A DNA stretch of 64,000 nucleotides from an uncultured Lachnospiraceae bacterium. Its GTDB lineage: Bacteria; Bacillota; Clostridia; Lachnospirales; Lachnospiraceae. Under the pieces are notes generated by a model that searched no databases, was not told the origin of the DNA, and was given only the letters and a program-made list of their open reading frames with translations. Shown in pieces: positions 24,756-33,117 of this stretch (position 1 is its first letter; each line of letters opens with the position of its first letter). The stretch spans positions 173,800 through 237,799 of the forward strand of contig CAJTPU010000002.1 of NCBI GenBank assembly GCA_910578335.1. The letters are read 5' to 3'. The translations under genes and the position numbers were made by a program.

Positions 24756-26918
24756 CTATTCCTGAATTGCACCATAGTTGCCGCCTATGGCATCCCCTGT
24801 CTCAGGGTCTATAAGCTGTCCCGTCTCCGGGTCCTTCAAATATCCCGTGGCAGGGTCCCGCTCAAAATCCATCCATGGGGGGCGTGTCGGCGCAGTGGTG
24901 TCATCCTGTCCGCCGCCGTCTGTCTGCGCGTCTCCATCCTGCGCACCGTCCCCGCCGCTTACAGTCTGCGTGTAACGGCGTGTGTCCTCCAGCTTTTTCT
25001 GCTCCAGCTCCGCCAGTTCCTTCTCTGACAAGTCCTCTGTCATAAAAATACCCATGTAAGGAAGAACCTCCGTCAAAATATCCCTGGTGATGGCTGTTGC
25101 CTGCTTGGTTCCGGTACTCTGGTCCGGAATATTGGGTCTGTCAATCACCACATATATGGCAATCTCCGGATTTTCCGCCGGCGCAAAGCCGATAAAAGAA
25201 ACGATATATTCTCCGTTTCCTCTCGGCAGCGTCTGTGCCGTACCCGTCTTCCCGCCGATGGCATAACCGGCGGGTCTTGCCGCCTTGCCTGTATTGCCGG
25301 TGCCATTAGGGTCACAGGTTGCAATACAATATTCCCTTATCAGTGCAGAGGTGGACTCCGAAATCACCTGCTTTAATACTCTCGGCTCAATATTTTCCAC
25401 TACCGCGCCATTCGTCGTGCGAATCTGCCTTACCATATGCGGCTCATAATAATAACCGCCGTTAATCAGAGCGCAGTATCCCGTCATCATCTGTATCATC
25501 GTTACGTTAAAACCCTGCCCGAAAGAGCCTGTCGCAAGGTCCACTTTTCTCATGTCGTCCGCGCTGTGCAAAAGTCCTGCCGTTCTTGCCTCTCCCGCCA
25601 AATCAATATTGGTGCGCAGACCAAAGTTAAAATTCCTTTGATACTCCGCAAAGATTTCTGTTCCAATGGCAAAGGACATTTTCATCAGCGCCACGTTACA
25701 GGAAGCGGCAACTGCCTGTTTCACACTGACGTTGCTGCCGTCTCCCCATCTGTTATGGCAGCGTATGGGCTTTTCTCCCTCTACCACCACCAGACCGCCC
25801 GTACATTCGTAGGTTTCATTTCCTGTCAGTTTTCCCGTCTCCAGTCCCATAGCCACCGTAAAAGGCTTATAGGTCGAACCCGGTTCAAAGGTATCCGTAA
25901 TGCAGAAATTGCGCCACAATGCATTCAGCGTCTCATAATAAGTACCCTCCTCCTGCATACGGGCAATCTCTTCCTCTGTATAAAATGCGCTTAAATCATA
26001 GGGAGTATTTAAATTAAAAGTCGGATAACTCGCCATAGCAAGTATGTTTCCGGTATTGACCTCCATAATGATGCATGCCACATTGTCGGCAGCCGGTCCC
26101 TCCGTATTGTTGTTTTCATATTCTTCCCAGAACTCTGCCAGATATCTTTCTACGCTGCTCTGTATATTGATATCCAGCGTACTCACCAGAGTATAGCCGT
26201 CCACCGCGGGTTTTGTTGTCCTCTCCAGATTGGAATCCACATTGAGATAACCATATTCCCTTCCGGTCGTGCCATTCAAAATATCGTTATAATATTCCTC
26301 CAGCCCGTACATCCCCGTGCCGTCCGATGTAGTAAAACCGATTACGTCACAAGCCAGACTACCGTTAGGATACGTTCTTCTGTATTCCTCTTCAAACCAT
26401 ATCCCCTTGATATACCTGCCTTCTCCGTTTTCTCCCGTATCATTCTGTTTTTCCACAAACGCCTTGATTTCATCAAAGGTAAGTTTTTTTAAAGGCACAT
26501 AGTACCTGCTTTGCGGATGCTCCGTAATGTATTTTCGGATTTCCGCCATATCAAGCTGGGGAAAACAGCTTCCCAAAGCAGAAAGAGTCGGTTCCAAGTA
26601 TGTTTCCCTGCTTGTCATGACATAGGAATCAATGACCAGATTATACACTTTTTCGCTGACTGCAAGACTGCTGCCGTTGCAGTCCACAATATCGCCTCTC
26701 CGAAAGGGGAGCGTAATGCTGTCATACTTTTGCTGGGATAATACCTGCCTGCCGTATTTCTCTCCCTTTTCTCCGCTTATCCACAGCAGTCTGGCGCTTA
26801 ATCCGATAAAGGCAAGCAAAACAAGTCCAAACAGAACCAGCAGCTTTTTTTGCATTTTAATGGTAAATCTCTGATTGGACTTTTGTTTTGCAGCATCCTC
26901 TGTCGGACGTTTTGCCAT
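24756..26918 (-). CDS. Class B penicillin-binding protein, PBP2x/FtsI-like
   Basis: 720 residues from ATG 26918 (GGAGAGG upstream). One membrane helix (KKLLVLFGLVLLAFIGLSARLL), dimerisation domain with RRGDIVDCNGSSLAVSE, transpeptidase with STYK, SCN in AASCNVALM and KTGTAQTLPRG, all intact. The C-terminal 80 residues are an acidic, Gly/Asp/Gln-rich tail ending in three 8-residue repeats of DPxTGxxx. It should crosslink septal peptidoglycan with the SEDS protein. Directly downstream of ftsL-like. Confidence 0.9.
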   Translation of the reverse strand: MAKRPTEDAAKQKSNQRFTIKMQKKLLVLFGLVLLAFIGLSARLLWISGEKGEKYGRQVLSQQKYDSITLPFRRGDIVDCNGSSLAVSEKVYNLVIDSYVMTSRETYLEPTLSALGSCFPQLDMAEIRKYITEHPQSRYYVPLKKLTFDEIKAFVEKQNDTGENGEGRYIKGIWFEEEYRRTYPNGSLACDVIGFTTSDGTGMYGLEEYYNDILNGTTGREYGYLNVDSNLERTTKPAVDGYTLVSTLDINIQSSVERYLAEFWEEYENNNTEGPAADNVACIIMEVNTGNILAMASYPTFNLNTPYDLSAFYTEEEIARMQEEGTYYETLNALWRNFCITDTFEPGSTYKPFTVAMGLETGKLTGNETYECTGGLVVVEGEKPIRCHNRWGDGSNVSVKQAVAASCNVALMKMSFAIGTEIFAEYQRNFNFGLRTNIDLAGEARTAGLLHSADDMRKVDLATGSFGQGFNVTMIQMMTGYCALINGGYYYEPHMVRQIRTTNGAVVENIEPRVLKQVISESTSALIREYCIATCDPNGTGNTGKAARPAGYAIGGKTGTAQTLPRGNGEYIVSFIGFAPAENPEIAIYVVIDRPNIPDQSTGTKQATAITRDILTEVLPYMGIFMTEDLSEKELAELEQKKLEDTRRYTQTVSGGDGAQDGDAQTDGGGQDDTTAPTRPPWMDFERDPATGYLKDPETGQLIDPETGDAIGGNYGAIQE

Positions 26919-27036
26919 GCCTCTCCTGTCTTTTCTTTCCAAAACCTGCTCCCATCCGTGCAGTTTTATGCACACTACTGCGATTGCAACGCTGCACAGT
27001 TCTTGTTTCTAAAGCAATAAAGCCGTGCTTCCTGCC

Positions 27037-27501
27037 TTATTTTTGTCCGGGTATATCGCCGAACTGCCGTACATAATCACTGCCCTCATTGGCATAGTTG
27101 ATAATCTGTCCCTCCGTTGCATAAACCATCCCCAGCTCTCCAATGGCAATCCGCCGTATTTCCTCTAAGTCTATGCTGCTGTTGATACGCACCAATTCTT
27201 CGTCATTGGCAAGCCTCATATTGTTGAGCCTGTTCTCCAGTGTGGCTATCTGCTCCACCTGTGCCGTCAAATCTGCCTGCAGTCTGATAAATCCAATCAG
27301 CACATACCCCGCAATACAAAGTGCCGCCGCCAAAAATATTACATATCCAAAATTCATGTAATATGCCCTGTCACGGTTCTTCCGCGTCTCATTGCTCAGC
27401 TTTTTGCGCGGCTTTTCCTCCATTGCGCGTCTTACGTCCAGCTTTCTTGCCGTGTTTCCTTCTATATATCGATATGTCTGTCTTCTCTGACCTCCTGCCA
27501 T
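27037..27501 (-). CDS. FtsL-like septum protein
   Basis: 154 residues from ATG 27501 (GAGGG 7 nt upstream). A basic N-terminus, one membrane helix (YVIFLAAALCIAGYVLIGFI), then a coiled coil (LTAQVEQIATLENRLNNMR) and a short tail with LEEIRRIAIGELGM. Sequence is poorly conserved in this family; the call rests on topology, size and position between rsmH and a PBP in the division cluster. Confidence 0.8.
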   Translation of the reverse strand: MAGGQRRQTYRYIEGNTARKLDVRRAMEEKPRKKLSNETRKNRDRAYYMNFGYVIFLAAALCIAGYVLIGFIRLQADLTAQVEQIATLENRLNNMRLANDEELVRINSSIDLEEIRRIAIGELGMVYATEGQIINYANEGSDYVRQFGDIPGQK

Positions 27502-27511
27502 GATGTTACCC

Positions 27512-28444
27512 TCATTTCTTTTCAAATACTCTCAGCTTTGCGCTTTTTGAGCGGCTGTTTTCCCTCAATTCCTCCTCCGACGGCAAAATCGGCTTTTTCG
27601 TCACGACCCTGCCCTGCGGCTTCTTCCCACATACACAGACCGGAAATTCCGGCGGACAGGTACAAGGATTCTCCTGTCTTTTAAAAGCCGCCTTCACCAG
27701 CCTGTCCTCCAATGAGTGAAACGTGATAATACAAAGCCTTCCCCCTGTACGAAGCATTTCTACCATCATGTCCAATGAATCCCGTAAGACTTCCAGCTCC
27801 CTGTTGCATTCGATGCGGATTGCCTGAAAAGTCCGTTTGGAAGGATGCCCGTTCTGGCGCATCTTTGCCGGAATGGCAGCCTTTATGATTTCATTCAACT
27901 CACCTGTTGTCTCAACCTGCTTTTTTTCTCTGTATTTTACAATGTGTTTTGCTATGTTCTTTGCAAACTGTTCTTCTCCGTAATCCCGTATTATCCGGTA
28001 CAGCTCTGCTTCCGTATAGCAGTTGACAATCGTCTCCGCCGTAAGCATCTGCCGCCTGTCCATCCGCATGTCCAGCCTAGTGTCAAACCGATAGGAAAAA
28101 CCCCTCTCCTGTGTGTCAAGCTGGTAAGAAGAAACGCCAAGGTCTAACACAATGCCGTCTACCTGCGTCACTCCGTACTGCGCCAGCACCTCCCGCATAT
28201 TGCAGTAATTACTTCGCACAAAGGTAACTTGGTCCTTATATGGCGAAAGCCTCTCCTCTGCCGCCTTCAGCGCGGCGTCGTCCTGGTCAATTCCAAAGAG
28301 CTTTCCGCCGTTTACCAGACGCTTTGCCACCTCCACGGCATGTCCGCCGCCGCCCAGCGTGCCGTCCACATAAATACCGTTTGCCTTTATCTGCAAATTT
28401 GTAATGGTTTCTTCCAGTAATACTGAATAATGCGAAAATGCCAT
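27512..28444 (-). CDS. rsmH: 16S rRNA (cytosine1402-N4)-methyltransferase
   Basis: 310 residues. N4-methylates C1402 of 16S rRNA using SAM. MraW landmarks: HYSVLLEETI, YVDGTLGGGGHA (SAM loop), LFGIDQDDAAL, VLDLGVSSYQLD, RGFSYRFDTRLDMRMD, IRIECNRELEVL and CIITFHSLEDRLVK. Second gene of the division cluster after mraZ. Confidence 0.96.
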   Translation of the reverse strand: MAFSHYSVLLEETITNLQIKANGIYVDGTLGGGGHAVEVAKRLVNGGKLFGIDQDDAALKAAEERLSPYKDQVTFVRSNYCNMREVLAQYGVTQVDGIVLDLGVSSYQLDTQERGFSYRFDTRLDMRMDRRQMLTAETIVNCYTEAELYRIIRDYGEEQFAKNIAKHIVKYREKKQVETTGELNEIIKAAIPAKMRQNGHPSKRTFQAIRIECNRELEVLRDSLDMMVEMLRTGGRLCIITFHSLEDRLVKAAFKRQENPCTCPPEFPVCVCGKKPQGRVVTKKPILPSEEELRENSRSKSAKLRVFEKK

Positions 28445-28491
28445 AACCTTCGTGCCTTTCCCGCCGGCTTCCCGGAGGGTGCCTGCCCGCG

Positions 28492-28926
28492 TCAGATTCC
28501 AAGTCCTAATTCGGACATGTGCATTGCAATCTCTTCCATATCATCATAGGTGACTGTTCCTTCGTATCTTTCCTTACTCCAAATTTCCACACGGCTGCCG
28601 ACGCCAATCAATACCACATCCTTTAAAAGCGCTGCAAAGTCCTTTAAGCTTGCCGGAATCAGGATTCTTCCCTGCTTGTCTACCTCCACAGCCGTTGCGC
28701 CCGCCATGAAAAAACGAATAAATTTACGTACATCCGGATTTGTCAGGGAGGGTAATTTTTTCAGCTTTTCTTCAAAAGCAGTCCATTCGGTGTTGTCAAA
28801 CACAAATAAGCAGCCGTCCAGCCCCTTCGTTACCACAAACTCGTCGCCAAGCGTCTCGCGGAACTTAGAAGGAATAATCAACCTGCTCTTTGCGTCTATC
28901 GTATGATTGTATTCACCCATGAACAT
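28492..28926 (-). CDS. mraZ: Transcriptional regulator MraZ
   Basis: 144 residues from ATG 28926; GTG 28935 is an alternative. Two AbrB-like halves, each with a DxxxR core: MFMGEYNHTIDAKSRLIIPS and AVEVDKQGRILIPASL. MraZ is a DNA-binding repressor of the division cluster that recognises direct repeats in its own promoter; four such repeats are seen just upstream. First gene of the cluster. Confidence 0.95.
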   Translation of the reverse strand: MFMGEYNHTIDAKSRLIIPSKFRETLGDEFVVTKGLDGCLFVFDNTEWTAFEEKLKKLPSLTNPDVRKFIRFFMAGATAVEVDKQGRILIPASLKDFAALLKDVVLIGVGSRVEIWSKERYEGTVTYDDMEEIAMHMSELGLGI

Positions 28927-28977
28927 TGCAATCACCCGCCTTCAAAAGTGGTCTGCCACCAAAAGCGTGCCTTTTCA

Positions 28978-29013
28978 CCACTTCCAACCACTTAGCGCCA
29001 CTTTTAACCACTT
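28978..29013 (-). promoter_or_regulatory. MraZ-binding repeats (four AAGTGG at 10-bp intervals)
   Basis: On the minus strand AAGTGG occurs four times with an exact 10-bp period (plus-strand CCACTT at 28978, 28988, 28998, 29008). Repeats of a GTGG/TGGG core next to the start point are the known MraZ target in several bacteria. They lie just downstream of the -10. Confidence 0.82.
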
Positions 29014-29021
29014 TTATAATG

Positions 29022-29050
29022 ATTTTATACTAAAGTAAGGTATTTAGCAA
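29022..29050 (-). promoter_or_regulatory. Promoter of the mraZ division cluster
   Basis: TTGCTA (29050-29045), 17 nt, TAAAAT (29027-29022) on the minus strand. The start point would fall at the first MraZ repeat, fitting autorepression. Confidence 0.6.
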
Positions 29051-29098
29051 GCAAATTCAAGTGATTTACACAAAAAAATTGCGCCTTTTTCCGACGAA

Positions 29099-29134
29099 AA
29101 AAGAGCTGATACAACATGTTGTATCAGCTCTTTT
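29099..29134. terminator. Perfect 36-bp palindrome, bidirectional terminator
   Basis: Two 18-nt arms (AAAAGAGCTGATACAACA and its complement) meet with no spacer; each strand ends in T-runs. On the minus strand it would stop transcription arriving at mraZ, originally probably from ychF. The next 180 bp (29135-29315) contain no gene or motif that I can recognise. Confidence 0.85.
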
Positions 29135-29315
29135 CTTTGCTACACAATATAGATTTTATCGTTTAACCAAACATAGGTTCCTCTGCCTATACATTGAAGC
29201 GGAACACTATAAACCGAACTTTCATCATGTCTATACAGTTCCGTCCTTTCACATTAAGTTGAATTTCTTCTACTTTACCAGTTCAATATATACCATAAAA
29301 TCCAGATTGCGTCAA

Positions 29316-29347
29316 GGGGTTAGGGGTGATGGTAGGGGTTCAAAGCC
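29316..29347 (+). repeat. Left end direct repeat of the element (att or integrase arm site)
   Basis: Contains two TAGGGGT units, the second as GGTAGGGGTT followed by CAAAGCC. The matching right copy is at 37177-37206; the last 17 nt agree at 15 positions. Confidence 0.65.
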
Positions 29348-29387
29348 TGTTTGGGAAACCTTGTTAATTACAGGCGGCGAACCCCTA
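29333..29387 (+). other. Two-step stem-loop upstream of rep
   Basis: TAGGGGTTC (29333-29341) pairs with GAACCCCTA (29379-29387); after 3-nt bulges GCCTGT (29345-29350) pairs with ACAGGC (29370-29375), leaving a 19-nt loop. It overlaps the end repeat and the likely rep promoter (TTGTTA 29361, TATAAT 29386). It could be the Rep nicking origin, part of attL, or a control element. Confidence 0.65.
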
Positions 29388-29469
29388 TAATAATTATCTA
29401 TTCTCTATTAGAGTTAAGCGTACTAAAACAAAAAGGATATAGAAAAAAGGGAACGGAGGGAATGTAAAC

Positions 29470-30552
29470 ATGGAAAACATGGAACATACGCCTGTTGTAA
29501 AGGAAGTAACACGGCGTCATATGGGAAAAGTACATGGAAACGTAAAACGGAATGACGAAATGGTTATGAACTATCTGAAACTGCTTGCAAACGGCATTGT
29601 AAAGAAACGCCTGTCGCCTTATGAAGCCCATATAATAAGGGAACGAAAGAACCGTCTGGAAAATTGTAACCGATTCTGGTCTATGGAAACCTATGAAGCC
29701 AGTCATGTAAGAGTATTATTGAGAACCTTTTTATGTAAGGACAAATTTTGCAGTAATTGTAATCAGGTTAAGAAAATGTTACTGCAAAAGCGTTTTTTGC
29801 CCTATATGGAACAATATAAGGATTCTCTGTATCATATGGTGCTGACCGTTCCAGACTGTAGCGGTGAAGAACTGAGGGAAACCATACAGCATATGGCTTA
29901 TTGCTTTAAAACTCTGGTAACATATCTAAACGGCAACAAAAAAGTGAAAGGAATAGACCTTATACAATATGGCTTTCAAGGCTGTATCCGTTCCTTAGAA
30001 ATCACATACAGAGAAGATGTCTACCACCCTCACTTTCATGTAGCCGCTGTTTTGGGGAACGGCGGCATTGAGGAAAAATATATTGTCAACCAGTTTTCGG
30101 GTACTGGAAACCGCCTGTTTTCTGACTTTGAATCCATTATCCAGAGAATATGGTGGCTCTTAGTCAACGGAAAGCGGCTTACCTCTGATAATATCTTAGG
30201 TGAAAACAATTCTTCTGGACGATATAGCTGTATCGTGGATAAATTTCAACCAGAGGACTATCAGAAGCTATTCGGATATATGACAAAAATGTACTCCGAG
30301 GATAACAGCCTTATGAGGTATGAGAACTTCAAAACTCTATATTATGCCCTCTCCCATATCCGCCAGATACAGGGCTATGGCGTATTCTATAATGTAAAGG
30401 AACTAAATACAGAAGCCTATACCGAACAGGAGTACCAGACATTGGAAAGCTACCTTGTCTGTAAGGAAAAGCCTTTCCGCTCCTATGAGCCGTTAAGCCG
30501 CCTAACTGGCGATGAAAAGTATATCGTGCTGAAAACAAAGCACCGAAAATAA
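29470..30552 (+). CDS. Rolling-circle replication initiator (Rep_1 / HUH type)
   Basis: 360 residues. A Cys-rich N-terminal motif (CKDKFCSNCN, about residues 88-98), then YHMVLTVPDC, the HUH metal motif HPHFHV (about 184-189) and a candidate catalytic Tyr in GYMTKMY (about 269). These are the landmarks of pUB110-type Rep proteins that nick the double-strand origin and initiate rolling-circle replication. In an integrated element the protein could replicate the excised circle and might also serve as a relaxase. Start has GGAGGG 9 nt upstream. Iteron-like repeats follow the gene. Confidence 0.85.
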   Translation: MENMEHTPVVKEVTRRHMGKVHGNVKRNDEMVMNYLKLLANGIVKKRLSPYEAHIIRERKNRLENCNRFWSMETYEASHVRVLLRTFLCKDKFCSNCNQVKKMLLQKRFLPYMEQYKDSLYHMVLTVPDCSGEELRETIQHMAYCFKTLVTYLNGNKKVKGIDLIQYGFQGCIRSLEITYREDVYHPHFHVAAVLGNGGIEEKYIVNQFSGTGNRLFSDFESIIQRIWWLLVNGKRLTSDNILGENNSSGRYSCIVDKFQPEDYQKLFGYMTKMYSEDNSLMRYENFKTLYYALSHIRQIQGYGVFYNVKELNTEAYTEQEYQTLESYLVCKEKPFRSYEPLSRLTGDEKYIVLKTKHRK

Positions 30553-30555
30553 AAT

Positions 30556-30682
30556 TTATTTTAAACTTGAGGTTTTATTTTAAATGAAGTTTATGGGCGA
30601 AAATGGTTTTAAACTTATTTTAAAGTAGACTGGAAACACTGTTTTCGTTCAAACAGATAGATAACGATTGAGTTTAAAATAA
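30556..30682 (+). repeat. Iteron-like AT repeats TTATTTTAAA
   Basis: The 10-mer TTATTTTAAA occurs at 30556, 30575 and 30615, and inverted at 30673-30682; the first and the inverted copy extend into CT and a GTTTTAAAC lies at 30606. They fill the non-coding gap between rep and the next gene and may form part of an origin or a protein-binding array. Confidence 0.6.
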
Positions 30683-30706
30683 TTTTACAGACAAGGGGGC
30701 TGTGTA

Positions 30707-30934
30707 ATGGAACGATATATTACAGATACGATTTACGCTCACACAGTTACGGAAAAGACGGCAGAAGTTGAGTTAAGGGAAAAACAGCTTTATACAAGGC
30801 TCTCTACTCTTATATCTGGCGAGGAATATCTACAGATTGAGGAAGAATTGAACCTTTGCTATAGTGAGCTGGAAAAAGAGTTGTTTTGTAAGGGATTCAG
30901 TGAGGGAATACGGTTTATGCTGAAATGCCTGTAA
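30707..30934 (+). CDS. Small hypothetical protein of the element, 75 residues
   Basis: Helical, charged protein (MERYITDTIYAHTVTEKTAE ... YLQIEEELNLCYSELEKELF) with a strong AAGGGGG site upstream. It follows rep and the AT repeats. I do not recognise the family. Size and position fit a plasmid-type accessory or copy-control protein, but that is only a guess. Confidence 0.55.
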   Translation: MERYITDTIYAHTVTEKTAEVELREKQLYTRLSTLISGEEYLQIEEELNLCYSELEKELFCKGFSEGIRFMLKCL

Positions 30935-30969
30935 CTTTAACAGCAAAGAGATTAAGGCGGTTAGGCGGT

Positions 30970-31116
30970 TTGTAAGCGGAATACGGAATAAAACGATATA
31001 TGAACCGTTGTAAGGAATCTGCCTTGTAAGCGATTGGGAAGTGACATTTTTACCGTATGGATTCTCTATCAGCCTTTGCAGGACGGAAATAAGATTTTTA
31101 CAGGGCTTGTAAGCGG
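30970..31116 (+). repeat. TTGTAAGCG repeats in a 350-bp non-coding stretch
   Basis: TTGTAAGCGG at 30970 and 31107, TTGTAAGCGA at 31024 and TTGTAAGG at 31008. The 30935-31236 stretch has no gene that I can support; these direct repeats are its only clear structure and may be a second iteron set or regulator sites. Confidence 0.5.
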
Positions 31117-31236
31117 CTAAAGTTGCTTCTTATGGATAGGAAAGCCCTAAAATTGCGTTCTAAGGCTCATTCACCGGCAAATGGAGTTATTCTCAGTCAA
31201 GCGGTTAAAATGCGTTAGCGGTGATTTCTGGTCATT

Positions 31237-31276
31237 TAAAATGGGGAAGAATCTCATCAAGAGGTATCTTCCCCAT
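31237..31276 (-). terminator. Terminator of the element's XRE gene
   Basis: ATGGGGAAGA (31241-31250) pairs with TCTTCCCCAT (31267-31276), 10 bp; on the minus strand it is followed by TTTAAA. It lies just after the XRE stop. Confidence 0.75.
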
Positions 31277-31287
31277 CACTGTATCAT

Positions 31288-31620
31288 CTAAGATTTTTCG
31301 TCCAGATAACCAAACATAAGTTTTACCATATTGATTGCCAGGGCTTTTTGTTCCTCTGTCCTGCCGTCCATCAGTTGGCACCATAGCCGATACTGACCGT
31401 CACTGTCTGAAACGATTGAATCAGACAGCAGATAATCTATCGTAACGCCTAAACGGTTGGCAACTGCTGCCAGATTCTCTAATGTTAAGCTGCGTTCCCC
31501 ACGCTCAATCTGCCCGATATAGGCGGTTGAAAGGTTTACTTCTTCTGCCAGTTGTTCCTGTGTCAGATTCAGCTTTAGCCGTTCCTCACGAATACGCTTG
31601 CCCAATGCCTGTTGCTCCAT
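31288..31620 (-). CDS. XRE-family regulator divergent from the cargo operon
   Basis: 110 residues from ATG 31620, with GGAGG 8 nt upstream. N-terminal helix-turn-helix: GKRIREERLKLNLTQEQLAE, LSTAYIGQIERGERSL, VANRLGVTIDYLL. A short C-terminal helix with EEQKALAINMVKLMFGYL resembles the tail of the chromosomal XRE at 9131-9487. It is transcribed away from the Nmad3 operon across 150 bp and is its likely repressor, by position. Confidence 0.85.
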   Translation of the reverse strand: MEQQALGKRIREERLKLNLTQEQLAEEVNLSTAYIGQIERGERSLTLENLAAVANRLGVTIDYLLSDSIVSDSDGQYRLWCQLMDGRTEEQKALAINMVKLMFGYLDEKS

Positions 31621-31715
31621 GCGGTTTTCCTCCAATGCAAATAGTATATGTAAATGATACTAACTGCATATTCCGCAGGTAATCCGCACGTTGCGTTATT
31701 TATCTATGCTGTCAG

Positions 31716-31744
31716 TTGCTTTTCGCTATGCTCCATGCTAAAAT
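31716..31744 (+). promoter_or_regulatory. Promoter of the Nmad3 cargo operon
   Basis: TTGCTT (31716-31721), 17 nt, TAAAAT (31739-31744) preceded by TGC like an extended -10. About 29 nt upstream of the start codon. Confidence 0.7.
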
Positions 31745-31772
31745 GGTGCTATACGTTAGGAGGTATGGCGCT

Positions 31773-32582
31773 ATGAAAGTGATTTTGAGCAGAAAAGGCA
31801 TGGACAGTAAATCGGGAGGTATGGCAAGCCCTATATTGCCAGACGGTACGCTGTTATCGCTCCCGATTCCAGATAGAACGGTAGGAACGGCATATAAGGA
31901 TTTGTATTACAGAGGACAGAGTTTTGAGGAAGTCATCAATCAACTATGCCCCAAATTTGATTTTGACAAAAACCCGACCTGTCACCTTGACCCCGATATA
32001 TACAAGGATATAGAAGACAGAACGGCAAACGCCGAATGGAAACCCGCATTTGGGCAACATGGCGTATCTGCCGTACATCTGGATAAATGGGGCGTAGGAG
32101 TGGGCGATATATTTTTATTTTACGGAATGTTTCAAAAGACAATGTATCAGCCCGATAAAACGCTGTGTTTTGTCCGTAACGCTCCTATTGTCCACATCAT
32201 ATACGGATATATGAAAGTTGGGGAAGTATTGAGGGAGAAACAGGAAATTGAGCGTTATTCATGGCACCCACACGGTGAAAACTCTGACCGCCCGAACAAC
32301 CGCCTATATTTGCCCGATACCTACGGCACATTCCAGTATGATGATTCACTGGTGCTTACAAAGAGAGGTCAGGACAATCGGCGGCTATGGGCTTTGCCTG
32401 TGTTCTTTGGTGAGGACGGTATTTCCATTTCATGGCAAGGCGATAACCGCCCTATGCTAAAGGACAGATACGCAGAATTAAATTCCGCTTGCAGAGGGCA
32501 GGAATTTATTGTAACCGCTTCTACTCCGAAACAGGAACAAAATTTATGTGACTGGGTGGACAGATTGATACAAAATCGGTAA
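31773..32582 (+). CDS. Nmad3-type putative nucleotide-modification protein
   Basis: 269 residues from ATG 31773 (AGGAGG 9 nt upstream). Starts MKVILSRKGMDSKSGGMASP, followed by ILPDGTLLSLPIPD, then FGQHGVSAVHLDKWGVGVGD and IFLFYGMF. I recognise this as the Nmad3 pattern (nucleotide modification associated domain 3), a family predicted by comparative genomics to act in DNA base hypermodification in phages and bacteria; no reaction is established. No methyltransferase or restriction enzyme is nearby. It heads a same-strand run of five genes and is likely cargo of the element, perhaps linked to genome conflict. Confidence 0.72.
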   Translation: MKVILSRKGMDSKSGGMASPILPDGTLLSLPIPDRTVGTAYKDLYYRGQSFEEVINQLCPKFDFDKNPTCHLDPDIYKDIEDRTANAEWKPAFGQHGVSAVHLDKWGVGVGDIFLFYGMFQKTMYQPDKTLCFVRNAPIVHIIYGYMKVGEVLREKQEIERYSWHPHGENSDRPNNRLYLPDTYGTFQYDDSLVLTKRGQDNRRLWALPVFFGEDGISISWQGDNRPMLKDRYAELNSACRGQEFIVTASTPKQEQNLCDWVDRLIQNR

Positions 32583-32648
32583 GCATGGACGCTATATTCT
32601 GATTTATCCTAAGCGGCATTTATTGACAAAGAAATGAGGGATAACAAC

Positions 32649-32831
32649 ATGGAGAGATTCATTGAACAGAAAGAGAATTTTCCCCTCACCCAGAAATCGG
32701 TTGAGGAATTAGCCCTTGAAATGAATAAGGCTCTGGAAAATATATCGGAAGTGACAGAGGAAGAATTGATTGAAGATGATGCCGAGGGCGGATATTTTGA
32801 TGATTTGGAGTATTATGAAGAAGATGATTAA
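32649..32831 (+). CDS. Small acidic hypothetical protein, 60 residues
   Basis: From ATG 32649 with GAGGG 8 nt upstream. Helical N-terminal half (EELALEMNKALENISEVTEE) and an extremely acidic C-terminus (DDLEYYEEDD). The Asp/Glu-rich tail is reminiscent of DNA mimics, but there is no family match to support that. Lies 66 nt after the Nmad3 gene in the cargo operon. Confidence 0.55.
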   Translation: MERFIEQKENFPLTQKSVEELALEMNKALENISEVTEEELIEDDAEGGYFDDLEYYEEDD

Positions 32832-32846
32832 ATCGGGGGAGCAGCT

Positions 32847-33113
32847 ATGGAAATAACGATTGAGCAAGTCAAAGAATTTGCGTGGCAGCAGTTGGACGCT
32901 ATGTGGCATGATAATTCTGGAACGGCTACGGTTAATATGGTGAAGTTTACATATAAAGGTTATTGTGTCGTCAATCCGTGGATGGACGAAAAAACAGAAA
33001 AAGCTGTAGACCCTTACCAGTATTATGGGAAACAGCGAACGGAGCAGTTCATCAAAGAAGCTATCAAAACCATTCAGCATAACAGGGAAATTGTAAGAGA
33101 ACACAGGAGATAA
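32847..33113 (+). CDS. Hypothetical protein of the cargo operon, 88 residues
   Basis: Soluble, with VKEFAWQQLDAMWHDNSGT, VNMVKFTYKGYCVVNPWMDE and a basic helical C-terminus. It follows the acidic protein after 15 nt and precedes the lipoprotein by 4 nt, so it is co-transcribed. GGGGGAGCAG upstream is a good ribosome site. No family recognised. Confidence 0.6.
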   Translation: MEITIEQVKEFAWQQLDAMWHDNSGTATVNMVKFTYKGYCVVNPWMDEKTEKAVDPYQYYGKQRTEQFIKEAIKTIQHNREIVREHRR

Positions 33114-33117
33114 GAGA

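Noticed and set aside
28978..29013. Short regular repeats that might suggest a CRISPR array
   Set aside because: The period is 10 bp with 6-bp units, no spacers and no cas genes; position fits MraZ boxes.
29135..29315. Possible small RNA or leader gene between the palindrome and the element
   Set aside because: No promoter, reading frame or stable structure could be supported.
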